The notes beneath the pieces were generated by a model. That model made no database searches and was not told the DNA's origin. It was given only the letters and a program-made list of their open reading frames with translations. From Platycnemis pennipes (lineage: Eukaryota; Arthropoda; Insecta; Odonata; Platycnemididae), in NCBI GenBank assembly GCA_933228895.1, contig OW121853.1, positions 123,462,133 through 123,526,132 of the forward strand: a stretch of 64,000 nt of DNA, written 5' to 3'. The number at the start of each line of letters is the position of its first letter. The first letter of the stretch is position 1. This document shows positions 21,640 to 31,643 of this stretch, in pieces. Position numbers and translations under genes: made by a program.

Positions 21640-22487
21640 TCATTCCACTAAGTGAACTCGCCAACCATCGATTTTAAAGTACACTATTTTCTTTCTTGTA
21701 GGAATATAATCCTTATTTTTTTGAAAACGACCCCTTCTGTTTCTACAATTTGAACTATTGAAATGTATTTTATTATGCTTCAAATTATTTTAATCTTCGA
21801 TTTAGGGAAGTGCTAATGTCTACGGCGAAGGATTGGATAGTACTCATTTGTGGAACCTTTTCCTTTAGAATCACGTGAAATCTGAAAACATTGGCCTCAC
21901 GGTCATAAATTTATAGCCGAAGGCCACTCGGTCGTTGAATATCGAGGGGAAATATCTGGTTGGGTCCAGCAAAAGCTGGAGTACAGCCGTTCTCGGGCGA
22001 ATGTTTGGTATCTGGGTCATCCAAAGCGGTTCATGAAAGGGATGCACCTTATTCCCCTCCTCGACTGAAATCGAACACCATGAATAACCTGGATTCTCGC
22101 ACCGTTTGTTTCTGGCGTGACATTGATAGCGAGAATTAATTCCGGTGTTAGTGAGATGGGGATCAGCTACAGTTTTGGAGGCGTGAAAATTTCAATCACA
22201 TCCCTAATCCAATGGAGAGCCAACAATTTTGCGAATTCCATGCGAGATTGAATCAAAACAATGGGATTAAAATGATAAAGACAGCTGGATGGAAGGTAAG
22301 ATTTGAAAAAATGCTACTTACCGAGCAAGAAAGGCAATTAGGAGTATGGTAGCCGTGATCAAAATCTCCCGAAGGGAAAGTCTGACAACTTTTTCTCTCG
22401 GACCTTCGCAAGAAGTTCTACGACGTAACGGTTATGGGGGAAATTAGTTCTAGCGCGCGATTAATAGCTTATGTACTCAATGTGTAC
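21640..22487. other. No recognisable gene
   Basis: Short frames only; no repeat family recognised. Confidence 0.4.
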
Positions 22488-23068
22488 TCAATTTAAATAA
22501 CGAACTTGAACGTGTGCAGCGAAGATGGGCAAGATTTGTAAAGGGACGGTATGATAACCTTATGAGAGTAACCAGTCTATTAAATGAATTAAATTGGGAA
22601 TCATTGTCAGATCGCAGGTTGAAATTTAGACTTAATCTCTTAAATAAATTCCAAGACCATATTTTCAGTGATGATGTTAAAAATATTTTCCGGACCCCAA
22701 CTTACTATGGTAGACTGGACCATAATCACAAAATTAGAGAAATTGATTGCCGAACTGACAGATTCAAAATGTCCTTTTTTCCTCGTACTATTAGGGATAT
22801 GAATAACGTTAAATATGTCCAGTACGAGTGTAGCAATGGATAACATTGGTAGCTACATGTTGGTACGGACTTAAAGATAACCCAACTAACAGCATGTTTT
22901 TGCTTGTATGCTTTTCTATTTTTATCTTTTTTTAAATAGTGTAGTTTTGAATAGTACTAATACTTTTTTTCATGATATGTAGTGCATGTTTGGTGAGAAT
23001 TCAACCCCTGCCACATACCTTTATGGTGGCCTGCAGGGTATTATGTAGATGTGGACGTAGATGTGAGC
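22488..23068 (+). mobile_element. CR1-like LINE 3' fragment
   Basis: The frame 22514-22843 encodes the complete family C-terminal block: QRRWARFVKGRYDNL, TSLLNELNWESLSDRR, LKFRLNLLNKFQDHIF, LDHNHKIREIDCRTDRFK and FFPRTIRDMNN. The frame is unbroken, which suggests a young copy. The 3' end shows CCACATACCTTTATGGTGGC and GTAGATG repeats. Confidence 0.9.
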
Positions 23069-23395
23069 GATTCGTAACAGAAGATTGGTGCATGACAGAA
23101 ACAAGCAAAAAGTATTTATTTCGGCTCCAATACCACAAAACCATTGCGGTAAAATTATAAAGGAGATGAAGTCATGGGACATGGTCATTTTTCCTTTCAA
23201 ATCGTCAAATAATCCGAATTACAACGTCGACCAGGGTAAAGAGGGGTATCCCGGAATTACGAAGTCATACACGACCCCTTAGGACGCATAAGTTTGGCTG
23301 TTGTCATTAACTAAAAGCACGAAAACGCGAACACCACAAAATGAGGGAACTTGACTCCCTATTTTGCGACATGAGGACGATCCATTCCCCGTGCC

Positions 23396-23600
23396 ACACA
23401 CCCTAACGAAAGCCGCCAAGGGGTCCACAGCTTGACGTCCCATCCGACGGGCGGAGTACTGACCTCAAAAGACTCTCCACAGAGCAACGGTAGGGACCGG
23501 TATACAGAGAAAAATCTCTGCTTCAGTCGGAATTCAAACCCAGGCCCTCGGAATGGGAGGCCAGTATTACAGCCACAGCATCAATACGGCGAGAAACACA
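23396..23600 (-). mobile_element. tRNA-derived SINE (family S1)
   Basis: On the minus strand a B-box-like CCTGGGTTTGAATTCCGACT is followed by CCGGTCCCTACCGTTGCTCT, GTCAGTACTCCGCCCGTCGG and GGACCCCTTGG. It shares the body with the copy at 4500-4770. Confidence 0.65.
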
Positions 23601-23698
23601 CTTATACCGTAACTAAATACTAAGATTATGGAAGGAAAAACATGTTCAAACGTGTCAAAAAAGAGAAGCGATCCATGAAGAACTACCCTGTAGGGATG

Positions 23699-23815
23699 GG
23701 TACAAATACCGGTATTCGGTAGTACCGAGTACTACTTTTTTTAATCCGGTAGTACCGGCCAGTATTTGAAAGCGGTAATACCGAAGGTACCGGTACTAGA
23801 AATACCGGTACTTGG
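23699..23815. repeat. CCGGTA-rich block, left side of the nest
   Basis: TAGGGATGGGTACAAATACC opens a stretch in which TACCGGT, GGTAGTACCG and related words recur about eight times. A similar block at 30445-30606 ends in ACCCTAG. They may be the two ends of one older transposon, with TAGGG termini in the style of hAT elements, now filled by the pogo nest. No matching 8-bp target duplication was found. Confidence 0.4.
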
Positions 23816-24240
23816 ACAGCGCTGCAATCTTATGTTCTATCAATCAACTGACTACTAAAACAATTGAGTGTTGATAATAATTCAAGCGAAGTGGACGTTA
23901 ATGAACAGCACTATTAACAAAAACGGCATAAATAACAGATTAACATTATTAATGAAGAATTCACTAAACGATTATGATTTTTTCTACATGAATATAATAT
24001 TCCATGCCCACTTTGAAGTATCAATTAGAAATAAAAACATTGGTAATTAGGGGAGAGCGGGGCTATACCGTATACTTAAGCGAGAATTGTTATTTCTCAG
24101 CTAATATTGGGTATAAAATTATAAGAAAATAGGCATCTTGTAATATGGATCATTGGCTTCCATTTGGACACAAAGAAATTTGAATAATTTCTTTATTTAT
24201 ATTTTTAAATTAAATAATAAAAAAACATGTCCCTGTACGA

Positions 24241-24265
24241 AATAGCCCCGGGGGTCGGGGCTATT
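24241..24265. repeat. Subterminal hairpin of transposon A, left
   Basis: AATAGCCCC and GGGGCTATT pair around a seven-base loop, and a further GGGGCTATACCGTACAGTA follows at 24279. The words are copies of the terminal inverted repeat core. Confidence 0.75.
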
Positions 24266-24550
24266 CCGTACAGTAGGAGGGGCTATACCGTACAGTAAAA
24301 AATCTCATGATTAGGGAAGTAAATAGTAATGAATTATTGCATACAGCATCTTTTATCACTTATTAGGGTAGGCTGGGTACGGTTGTGACAATTTTCATTT
24401 GATCACCCATAGTTTTGTATATATACTACTAAGCTGAACGAAAAGTGTTTTTTGATGTAATTTGTACATTGTTCTACGTATTAATATTAAAATTGTATCC
24501 CTAAACACAATGGTTAGCTCATAGGAGCAAGTTAGAAAAAAAAGGTAAAG

Positions 24551-24587
24551 TGTCACAACCGACCACACCCCAGGGGCGGTTGTGACA
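24551..24587. repeat. Subterminal hairpin of transposon B
   Basis: TGTCACAACCG (24551-24561) and CGGTTGTGACA (24577-24587) are exact reverse complements around a 15-base loop; both repeat the terminal core. A likely pair of transposase binding sites. Confidence 0.75.
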
Positions 24588-24981
24588 GTACTTGGGGTCG
24601 GTAGTGACAGGTTCAAAAATATTCTAAAATGGTCTGAAATCACTTTAATTGCAAGCAATATCTAACATAATACAACACAATCTTCTTGCTGAAAAAAATT
24701 ACAACTTTGTAACAAAAGAAATAAAATCTGGCAACACTTCAATCACTTACAACTAATAAGGCACCAGAGCATCTATAGTTATTATGTCAGTCTTCACTTA
24801 TACTCTATAGCTATAATAACAGTCTTCATTTACAATTAGTTAAGATGTTGACTAAACATTTCTAGTAATGCTCAAACTCAAAACGTCCTCTTCAAGAAAA
24901 AATAAACATTTGTGTATCAACATACAACATCCAAAATAAAAGAAATTCAACATTCGAAAAACTGAAAAGTAAGATTAATAA

Positions 24982-25385
24982 CTAAATAGACTCATCACAG
25001 TTATGACAAATATAATGGCGACTACCATCTGTGCAGTCTAAATGGGACCAAAGTTCACACTTTCCTTGGCATTTGATCCATTTTTCGCCAGGCCTACTTT
25101 CAGAATATGCGCCAACGCAAACCAGACAAAAATACTCTTCTTCATCTGATGACGGTGGTGATGTTTTCCTTCTTTTTGATTGTCCTTTTCCTTTGTTTGT
25201 TCCTTTCGGTTCAATAAGCTTTTTCTTTACCTGGTTTGCCTTCAACCGTTTTTCGTTTGCTTCATATTCTTGTCTAACTGCCTCTTTTTCAGGCGTGTCT
25301 GTGTAAATCGTGGACTTCTTGGTTCTGGAACCTCTTCTTTTTCTTTGGGGAGCCTTCGGAAAGGGCCGAACAATTTCAGGAGAAA
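24982..25385 (-). pseudogene. C-terminal PHD-like finger of transposon B protein, frameshifted
   Basis: This is the continuation of the upstream frame after a one-base shift near 25381-25387 (a T-run followed by CTCC). The real reading continues through IVRPFPKAPQRKRRGSRTKK, TIYTDTPEKEAV and YEANEKRLKANQVKKKL, a typical linker after a pogo DDE domain. It ends with a zinc finger: CLVC, then WIKCQGKCELWSHLDC and YICHNC, i.e. a C4HC3-type PHD-like array. PHD fingers read histone tails; its presence on a transposase suggests chromatin targeting, which is inference. The segment 25245-24982 is open from an internal ATG. Confidence 0.8.
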
Positions 25386-26333
25386 AACTGATGGTGTGGC
25401 TGAGGATGAAGCAGTTGGTTGAACATTGCTAGAATTTGGAATTGAAGAGTTGCACAGCAAGGAAGGTGAAAGTGGAGGTGTTTTATTGCTAGGTCCAGAA
25501 TTGTTCTCTCTAGCGTCAGGGATTGGTCCATCTCTTTCAAGGGACGGTGAAAAGTGAAGTTCTTCTGATGTAAGCGGCTGCATTTCATTGTCAGCTGCAG
25601 AATTCTCTCCAGAGTCAAGGTTCGGCATGTCCATTACAGATGGTACTGCAGGAGTATTCTCTTCAGAGTCAGGACTTGCTCTGTTTGTTACAGAAGATGG
25701 TGCTGCAGGATTGTTCTCTTTGGTGTCAGGATTTGGTCTGTCTGTTACAAAAGATGGGGCAAAATCAACTTCTCCGAATAGATTACGATTGTATGGATAA
25801 ATGCCAGTTTTACTAAAACCAGCCTGAATGTTCGCTTGTGTGAGAGCCAGAGGCATAGCAGTTTTGATAATACCTGGTATATCGTAGATAGTCATTGTTT
25901 TACCCGGGTAACTCCGCCTGTTCAAGAATGAACGGAACCATTCCTCGCCTGCCATCTCATTCTCAACCCAAGTAGCAGGTCGCTTCAGATTATATTTAGT
26001 TGTAAGCTCAAAAGCCAATTTCCGCACCTCTTTAGGAGAAAGTCCAAAATAAATGTCCAGGCAACGTGTTAAGTATCTTGATAACTTCTGCTCTTGTTCT
26101 TCCGAAAACACTTTGTTGTGAGCGACATATCCCATGCTGACACTATTTCCACTATCGCCCGTGCCGGCGCCATCGCGTTTACGAACATATCTTAACAAAG
26201 ACATGCGATTAACTTCGTGCATTTCCGCAGCTCTCCGCAAAGAAGACCCGCGTTTCACTTCTTTGTAAGCGTCTTCATATTGAGATATGTCACACTGTCC
26301 TCTTTCAGTCTTTCTCACGCGTTTTCTGGGCAT
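25242..26333 (-). pseudogene. pogo-like transposase with DDE core deleted
   Basis: The 363-residue frame starts MPRKRVRKTERG. Residues about 12-55 form a psq/CENP-B-type helix-turn-helix (YEDAYKEVKRGSSLRRAAEM, VNRMSLLRYVRKR). Residues about 80-145 form the second, Tc5/CENP-B-type domain (FSEEQEQKLSRYL, GLSPKEVRKLAFEL, MAGEEWFRSFLNRR). Directly after FLNRRS the text jumps to YPGKTMTIYDIPG, LTQANIQAGFSKTGIYPYNR, the conserved block that normally follows the catalytic domain. The roughly 200-residue DDE core is therefore removed in frame. A low-complexity region with repeated SVTNRASPDSEENTPA-like units follows (about 200-290). The frame ends early because of the frameshift near 25384. If made, the product would bind DNA but not cut it. 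Confidence 0.88.
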
Positions 26334-26358
26334 CTAAAACAAAAAAAAACTTTTACTT

Positions 26359-26401
26359 GTGTCACAACCGTACCCAGGAAAAATGTCACAACCGTACCCA
26401 A
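26359..26401. repeat. Tandem copies of the transposon B terminal core
   Basis: TGTCACAACCGTACCCA occurs twice, the second copy starting about 25 bases after the first, just upstream of the transposase ATG. This could let the DNA-binding product bind its own promoter region, which is inference. Confidence 0.75.
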
Positions 26402-26882
26402 CGCACTCTTTCGAAAAAAAACAAACGCCATGTCAATACGAAAAAACCTACAAACAAAGTATTCACTGCCATTAAACTACTAATGTTTAACTTATATCTA
26501 AGAATAACACTCAATATTCTATCTGTATACATGTAACAACAATTAGCAAAAGAAATCGATCAAAAATACTTACTTTAGATTGTTGAAAACCAATATGGGC
26601 CTCTGCTATCTTTTACGGCGCGCGGCGGCTGACGCAATACTGTGACACAGGTTCAGACGTGCAAGCCGCTCCTCTCTCCCCTTGTACACTCCCCGCTATT
26701 CCCTATACTTTCGCTAATATGACGACTGTCACTACCGTACCCTGGCACAACCGTACCCAGTCTACCCTACTTATGATACTCAATTAATACTATATATAAT
26801 TATATAGTTCAACTTATAATGGTATGAAAGTGGTAGGTAAACGTTTATCAAAAAGTCATAAAATTTTATAAAACAAAAATGT

Positions 26883-27092
26883 TTAAAGTTTTACATCAAA
26901 ACAAAAATCACAAATAAAGTTATCTGCAGACTCGGCAGCACTGCAAGCTGAGTGAACCCACCCTGAACACGTGCAGCACCTAAACCACAGTTCTTTGTCC
27001 TTACCAAACTCACCGCACATGAGGCATATGTCGTTTGAGCCCGAGGGTTCTCTTAGCAATCCTCTTCCATGCAATGACGTCTGTGGGTCCAT
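26883..27092 (-). pseudogene. PHD-like zinc finger of transposon A
   Basis: A 69-residue frame holds CLMCGEFGKDKELWFRC, CTCSGWVHSAC and FICDFC: cysteine-histidine spacing of a short PHD finger, equivalent to the finger at the end of transposon B but clearly diverged in sequence. It lies downstream (minus strand) of the other transposon A coding pieces and is the C-terminal end of the broken transposase. The ATG is probably not the natural start. Confidence 0.75.
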
Positions 27093-27109
27093 ATCATTAA
27101 AAGAATCAT

Positions 27110-27790
27110 CTTGACAAATTTTTCTTTGTCAGCAAGTCATCATCGTCTCATCGTCTCAGTTCATCATTCGTCATCACCTGATGACGAATCATCAAACATA
27201 ATATTTCGACTTTTGGATTTCGAAGAAATATTTTGGACTTTGTTGGTCGTATTCCTAGATCCTCTTACCTTAGACATGGGTTTTCTTGGTTTAGAGTTTC
27301 TTTTAATTTTGAATAGACGTATCTTGTTATTTTTCTTTGATTTTTTTGCTCTTCTTTTGTAACTTTCATCTTGACCTGCAGTTGTTGAATTTTTTGCTTT
27401 AATTCTTTCACTGTAGGCGATTCTTCGAATTTTGTTTTATTTGGTGACATAGTAAAAATAACTGACTGTTGTTGTCTTGAAGTTAGGACTTCCTTCACTG
27501 TTTTCAACTGAGGTGTGGGGCAGAGAGATTTAAAAGATAGCTAAGCTTGAGGTCTTTGGCCCGTACAAGACGTGATTGGTGAATTTTGCGTAGATCCCTA
27601 GTCTATTTGATCAGGAGTTGGGTCTTCGGTCATTTCCAAATCCATATGGGCTGCAGTAGGGCTGTTCACGTCTCCTGAGACCGATCTGTCAATGTGATCC
27701 TGTGACCATTTGTGATACGTCAAACTTGTGTTTGTCCATTTCAGGTGTAAGGTTGGAGAAAAAAGATCCACTTCTTGTTTTGCATTGTAC
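27110..27790 (-). pseudogene. Linker and coiled region of transposon A transposase
   Basis: Minus-strand frames carry FFSNLTPEMDKHKFD, the pogo motif that normally leads into the first catalytic aspartate. Then comes unrelated sequence, with no DDE motifs, followed by a lysine-rich region (KKSKKNNKIRLFKIKRN, SKVRGSRNTTNKVQ, DDSSSGDDE) and a possible coiled coil at 27507-27265 (VKELKQKIQQLQVKMKV). At least one frameshift (T-run plus CTCC near 27765) and a stop occur. The catalytic core is missing, as in transposon B. Confidence 0.7.
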
Positions 27791-28221
27791 GCAGTAATTC
27801 GACTCATACTTGTTGATTCCGGTTTTCAAACGCTGATTCTTGGGTTCCGCTTCAAAAATCCACGAAGCCAATCTTGCCCTGCTAATTTAAATGGGTGTAG
27901 ATTGCCATTTTTCTCAGCATATTCAAAAACTTAGCGGTGGAGCTCAAGGGAGGAAATTCCATAAAACACTTAAGCGAGAGGTAAAACTTGTTCAGCAAAT
28001 TAATTTTCCTGCACTTGTGTGAATACAGGCATATGCCCTAAAACTAACTTTTTTGAGTTGTGAGTCTTAAGTCTACCACTCAGCGTCATTACTGGTAAGT
28101 TGTAAGCCCTGGCTGGCTCCATTAATTTTTTAATGTTTTTTATGACATCATCAAGAGCGGACTTCATTCCTTCTTCAGTCCATGTAGCTCTTTTGGTTGT
28201 TCTATGATATTTACGGATCAT
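27765..28221 (-). pseudogene. pogo-like transposase N-terminal half, transposon A
   Basis: One continuous frame from the ATG at 28221 reads MIRKYHRTTKRATWTEEGMK, then YNLPVMTLSGRLKTH (helix-turn-helix), LVLGHMPVFTQVQEN, then EYAEKNGNLHPFKLAGQDWL, RGFLKRNPRISV and KPESTSMSRITAYN. Four in-frame stops interrupt it (after VQEN, LPLA, ELHR and RISV). Order and motifs are those of pogo/jerky transposases: the psq-type domain, the Tc5-type domain, then the PE(S/A)TS motif. It is a dead gene. Confidence 0.85.
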
Positions 28222-28354
28222 CTGGAAAAAATCTTATTGTTATTGCTGCCAAATCATGTTTTTGAATCCAAATAAATAAGGTATTTCAAATAATATTTTT
28301 ACGGTAATAAGATTTCAACAAATATTTGTACTCTATAAAAAAGCTTGGTTGAAT

Positions 28355-29390
28355 AGGGGGAAAGTCTTTGGTTTGACGTAACCCTCCACTCGATTCTTCT
28401 ATCGGCCAACCTCTTCATATTGACGTAGCTCCTCTCTTTTATATCCTTCACAACTTGCTCCATATACCTCATACGAGGCCTGCCTCTTCCATTCATCCCG
28501 TTCACTTTCCCTCGACAATTGTCTTCATCAGGCCATCGTGTCTCAAGATGTGGCCTATTAAGTTATCCCGTCTTCTTTTTAATGTTTTCAGTAGACATCT
28601 TTTCTCTCCCACTCTTCTTAACACTTCTTTGTTTGTCACTCGATCGATCCATTTTATCTTCATCATTCTTTGGTAGCACCACATTTCAAATGCTCCCAGT
28701 CTGGACTTCCCTGCTGCTGTTGTTGTCCATGCTTCGCTGCCATATAATAGAATGCTCCAGATGTATGTTCTAATAAAATGTTTCCTCACTGCAACTCTTG
28801 TATTTACAGCTGTAAGCAGAATCTTTTTTTGGTAAAATGCCCTTTTTGCTTGGGAAATTCTACTGGCGATTTCTCTTTTACTTCGTCCATCGCTGGTTTT
28901 TCGGCTTCCCAGGTAACAGAACTCTTCCACCTCCTCGATTTTTTGTTTTCCTAGTTTAACATTGGTACTGGCTTCCTTTCTCCTACTGCATACCAATACC
29001 TTAGTTTTCTTTTTATTGATCTTCAGATGATATCTGGTCATTGTTCTTTCCATATCCCTAGTGTCTTCTTTAAGTCTCCTTCTGTTTCTGCCATGATGTC
29101 AATGGCGAATCGTAGCATGCTGATTTTCTCCCCGTGGATATTCACTCCCGGAGACTTCTTTGACTTCTTGGATGGCTTTCTCGATGTAGACATTGAATAA
29201 TACGGGATAGAGTGCACTTCCTTGCCTCACTCCTTTCTTTATGCCTGCTTCTGTACTGCTGGGTCCTGATTTGATTATGGCCACCTGGTTTTTATACAAG
29301 CTGTGGATAACTCTTCGGTCATTGTATGATACTCCAATTTCTTTCAGAACCTTTAGCGTCATATTCCAATCCAGGTTGTAAAGTAAGCCT
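28355..29390 (-). mobile_element. RTE-like LINE fragment inside transposon A
   Basis: This 5'-truncated copy has its 3' end on the left (GGTTTGACGTAACCCTCCAC). It is the longest RTE copy in the window and covers the reverse-transcriptase palm to the C terminus. Clear target duplications were not found; AAAGT near both edges is too short to trust. Confidence 0.8.
28400..29362 (-). pseudogene. RTE-like reverse transcriptase relic
   Basis: N to C: LKEIGVSYNDRRVIHSLYKN, GIKKGVRQGSALYPVLFNVY, a frameshift near 29130, then RFAIDIMAETEGDL where the catalytic FADD box should be, then YHLKINKKKTKVLVCSRR, EEVEEFCYLGSRKTSDGRSK, LLYGSEAWTT, IKWIDRVTNKEVLRRVGEK and RDNLIGHILRHDGLMKTIVE. The run from 29053 to 28502 is open for 183 codons. 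The first catalytic aspartate is absent in RFAIDI, so this copy is catalytically dead even apart from the frameshift. Assignment to the RTE clade is from the YLGS...SDG and LLYG.EAWT motifs. Confidence 0.85.
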
Positions 29391-29461
29391 ATAAAATTAT
29401 AATATTTGTGATATTTCCATCATAAATTCCAGCCTAATTATGATGCCATAACAAACCATTA

Positions 29462-29497
29462 GGGGCTAAACCGTACAGAAGTGTACGGTTTAGCCCC
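29462..29497. repeat. Subterminal perfect hairpin of transposon A, right
   Basis: GGGGCTAAACCGTACA and TGTACGGTTTAGCCCC form an exact 16-bp stem with a GAAG loop. The arms are the TIR core of transposon A. Confidence 0.9.
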
Positions 29498-29867
29498 ATC
29501 CCGTACCTCGTGGGAATTTTGTAACATAACCTCGAAACCCATCACCTAATTTATCATAACTAGTGATCAAAAGATAGCTTTAGAACAGTAGTTTCTTATG
29601 GTCTTATAGTTAATAGTTTGAAAGTAAAGGTTCTCTACTTATCTCTTATTTGGCGTTGCCCCAAAATTATAAGAGAACACACAAAAACAACTTTTTTCAG
29701 TGTAACACCGACATTCGTAAGCTCAGCAGAACGAACTGACTCCTGCAAACTTGCGTGGCCCGTCGCTAGACTGCGACACCTATCTGACTTCTCTACCTTT
29801 AAATCTAGACCCGGAAATTGGGTGTACGGTTTAGCCCCGCTGTACGGTTTAACCCCACTCTCCCCTA

Positions 29868-30444
29868 AATATTTCTTGCACAGTAATTTAAGAGAATTGG
29901 AGCCAAAATTCTAATTGTAAAAAAGTTCAAAAGTGAGAATTGATACGTCTTTTGATTTGATCCCAAGGTATGAAGAATACAATATACGTGCTAATGAAGA
30001 ATAAAACATGAATGAATGAATTATTGTTTTTTCGTCAAGTCCCTATTGAATTGGCTAATTTGATAAAGACCGGTATATTATTGCCATTGCTTTATCGTGT
30101 TCCATAAATAGTAGTTTCCTCGCGAGTCGGACTCATTATGTTCACCACTCACCACTTCGCACATAAAAATACGCCAGGAAAACAGCAAAAATTAAAATGT
30201 ATTTACCGAAATCGTTTGCATAACGTTGCCTTTGACAACGATGTCACTATCAACCTTCTCACTATTAGTTAATCGAGCCTCCGATAATTTTTCCGATGAT
30301 TTTCCGTTAAAAATGCCCGTGGATGACTTTTTCAGTGTATTCTTTCTGTCTGGTATTCTAATTTGCCGAAACACCGGATAATTGGGTTAAGACGAACATA
30401 ATATAGAACATAAAAGATAATTTTCAACTTATTAACATATTTAA
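29868..30444. other. Possible inner part of the outer nest element
   Basis: AT-rich, with a 60-codon minus frame (30374-30192) starting MFRQIRIPDRKN that I do not recognise. If the CCGGTA-rich blocks are the ends of one element, this is its interior; otherwise it is unassigned. Confidence 0.3.
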
Positions 30445-30606
30445 TCAATCACGAAAGTACCGGTATACCAGTATTTTTTCGCCGGTATTATCGGGGGAGT
30501 ACTATTATTGCTTTTTAATACTCATCATGAAAATATCGGGACTTTTTTAAGTACCTACTGCCCATGTCTGCTACCCTTCGGTACCGGTGATACGGATATT
30601 AAAACC
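30445..30606. repeat. CCGGTA-rich block, right side of the nest
   Basis: AAGTACCGGTATACCAG, GCCGGTATTATCGG, TCGGTACCGGTGATACGG and the terminal AAAACCCTAG echo, in inverted order, the block at 23699-23815. Alignment is loose. Confidence 0.4.
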
Positions 30607-31595
30607 CTAGTCTTACATCTTCTGCCACACCCAAGTCTCCATTATTCTTCTTTTGTTTTTGAGACAACTAATATTTACTGTTAAACTCCAAATTTCAGGG
30701 ATGTGACGCGACCTTGAATCGCAAGCCTCATGTGTGAGTTCATGTGCAACGAGTAGTTGTGAGTGACGCACGAACGCCGCCGAGCGATAATCGATATACC
30801 TCCCGGTCGATTTGCTCCCGCGACCGGTCGTGCTATCGCGCGCCCCTCCATAAAAAAAAATAATAATTAAAGTCTCGCGGCCGGCGACTCGCGAATATTG
30901 GAGCAGATATCGTTTCACGGCCGCAGAACTCAAATCAGCGAGGATTATTTTTTTTGCGTGTTTCAAGGCCAACTCAAAGGGCCATTAAGAGACGGACACA
31001 TCAATTCAATATCGGTTGGCTGCCTCGTCAACGACTGTCGAATTGCCCGAAATCATCGAAGACGAAGGGAGGGAGGGAGACATTTCTTGGGATGGGGACT
31101 GACGCGGACTGGTACAAACGACAGCAAGGTTGATGATGAAGTCGGCAGCCAACCGAGAAATGGGACATCTGCAGAAAATAAAGGATAAAGCCTTCGCGTG
31201 CTTAATTGTACACAATAGGGTGGTTAACTTCATAAAATAAAACAGAATTTATTCATTGCCATTCGTGCCCTACCACATATATACTCATTTTACGCATAAA
31301 ATGTTGATTTAGAAATCCCAGTTTATCAGAAAATTAAATTTTAATTTAAAGTTCATTTGAAAAATCTCAGACATGACGGGATGCGCTGCCTTGTTGATGA
31401 CGTAACAGGTGACTATTATCTGTGACTAATATCTAACGGATTTGAACTCCCCATATGCACGTTATTAACAACTCGGAGATGGCAGGCAGTTAAATGTAGT
31501 CTTACCTGGCTCCTGCAGTGATTTAGTACATAACACGTAGCCATTGATAGCCATTACATTAATGCCGCGGCGTCGTCGGCATTAACGGAAAAGCA
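30607..31595. other. No recognisable gene
   Basis: A 119-codon minus frame (30972-30613) and a 96-codon plus frame (30898-31188) overlap in a CG-rich stretch. Neither has recognised motifs. Confidence 0.4.
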
Positions 31596-31643
31596 CCACA
31601 CGGCTTAACCTCCCATCCAATAGACGGAGTACTGAACTCGAAT

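Larger units (their letters stand above)
24366..26767 (-). mobile_element. pogo/Tigger-like transposon B, nested in A
   Basis: Left end GGGTAGGCTGGGTACGGTTG at 24366 is mirrored by CAACCGTACCCAGTCTACCC ending 26767: two mismatches in 25. TA at 24364-24365 and 26768-26769 is the target duplication. The length is 2402 bases. The TIR core recurs inside: a hairpin at 24551-24587 and a tandem pair of TGTCACAACCGTACCCA at 26359-26401. It encodes on the minus strand a transposase lacking its DDE domain. The termini are unlike those of A, so two distinct pogo families are nested, B entering A after A had inserted. Confidence 0.92.
24050..29865 (-). mobile_element. pogo/Tigger-like transposon A (host of the nest)
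   Basis: Inverted termini: GGGGAGAGCGGGGCTATACC at 24050 and the mirror GGTTTAACCCCACTCTCCCC ending 29865; across 23 bases there are three mismatches. TA flanks both ends (24048-24049, 29866-29867), the target duplication of Tc1/mariner/pogo elements. The 5816 bases include transposon B and an RTE fragment; without these about 2.4 kb remain. The TIR core GGGGCTAWACCGTACA recurs as subterminal copies at 24271-24297, 29462-29497 and 29824-29838. The coding remains are on the minus strand. The element is internally deleted and broken, so it could only move with a transposase supplied elsewhere. Confidence 0.85.

Noticed and set aside
23396..23600. Protein-coding reading of the SINE (63-codon frame)
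   Set aside because: The same DNA body recurs in other SINE copies without frame conservation.
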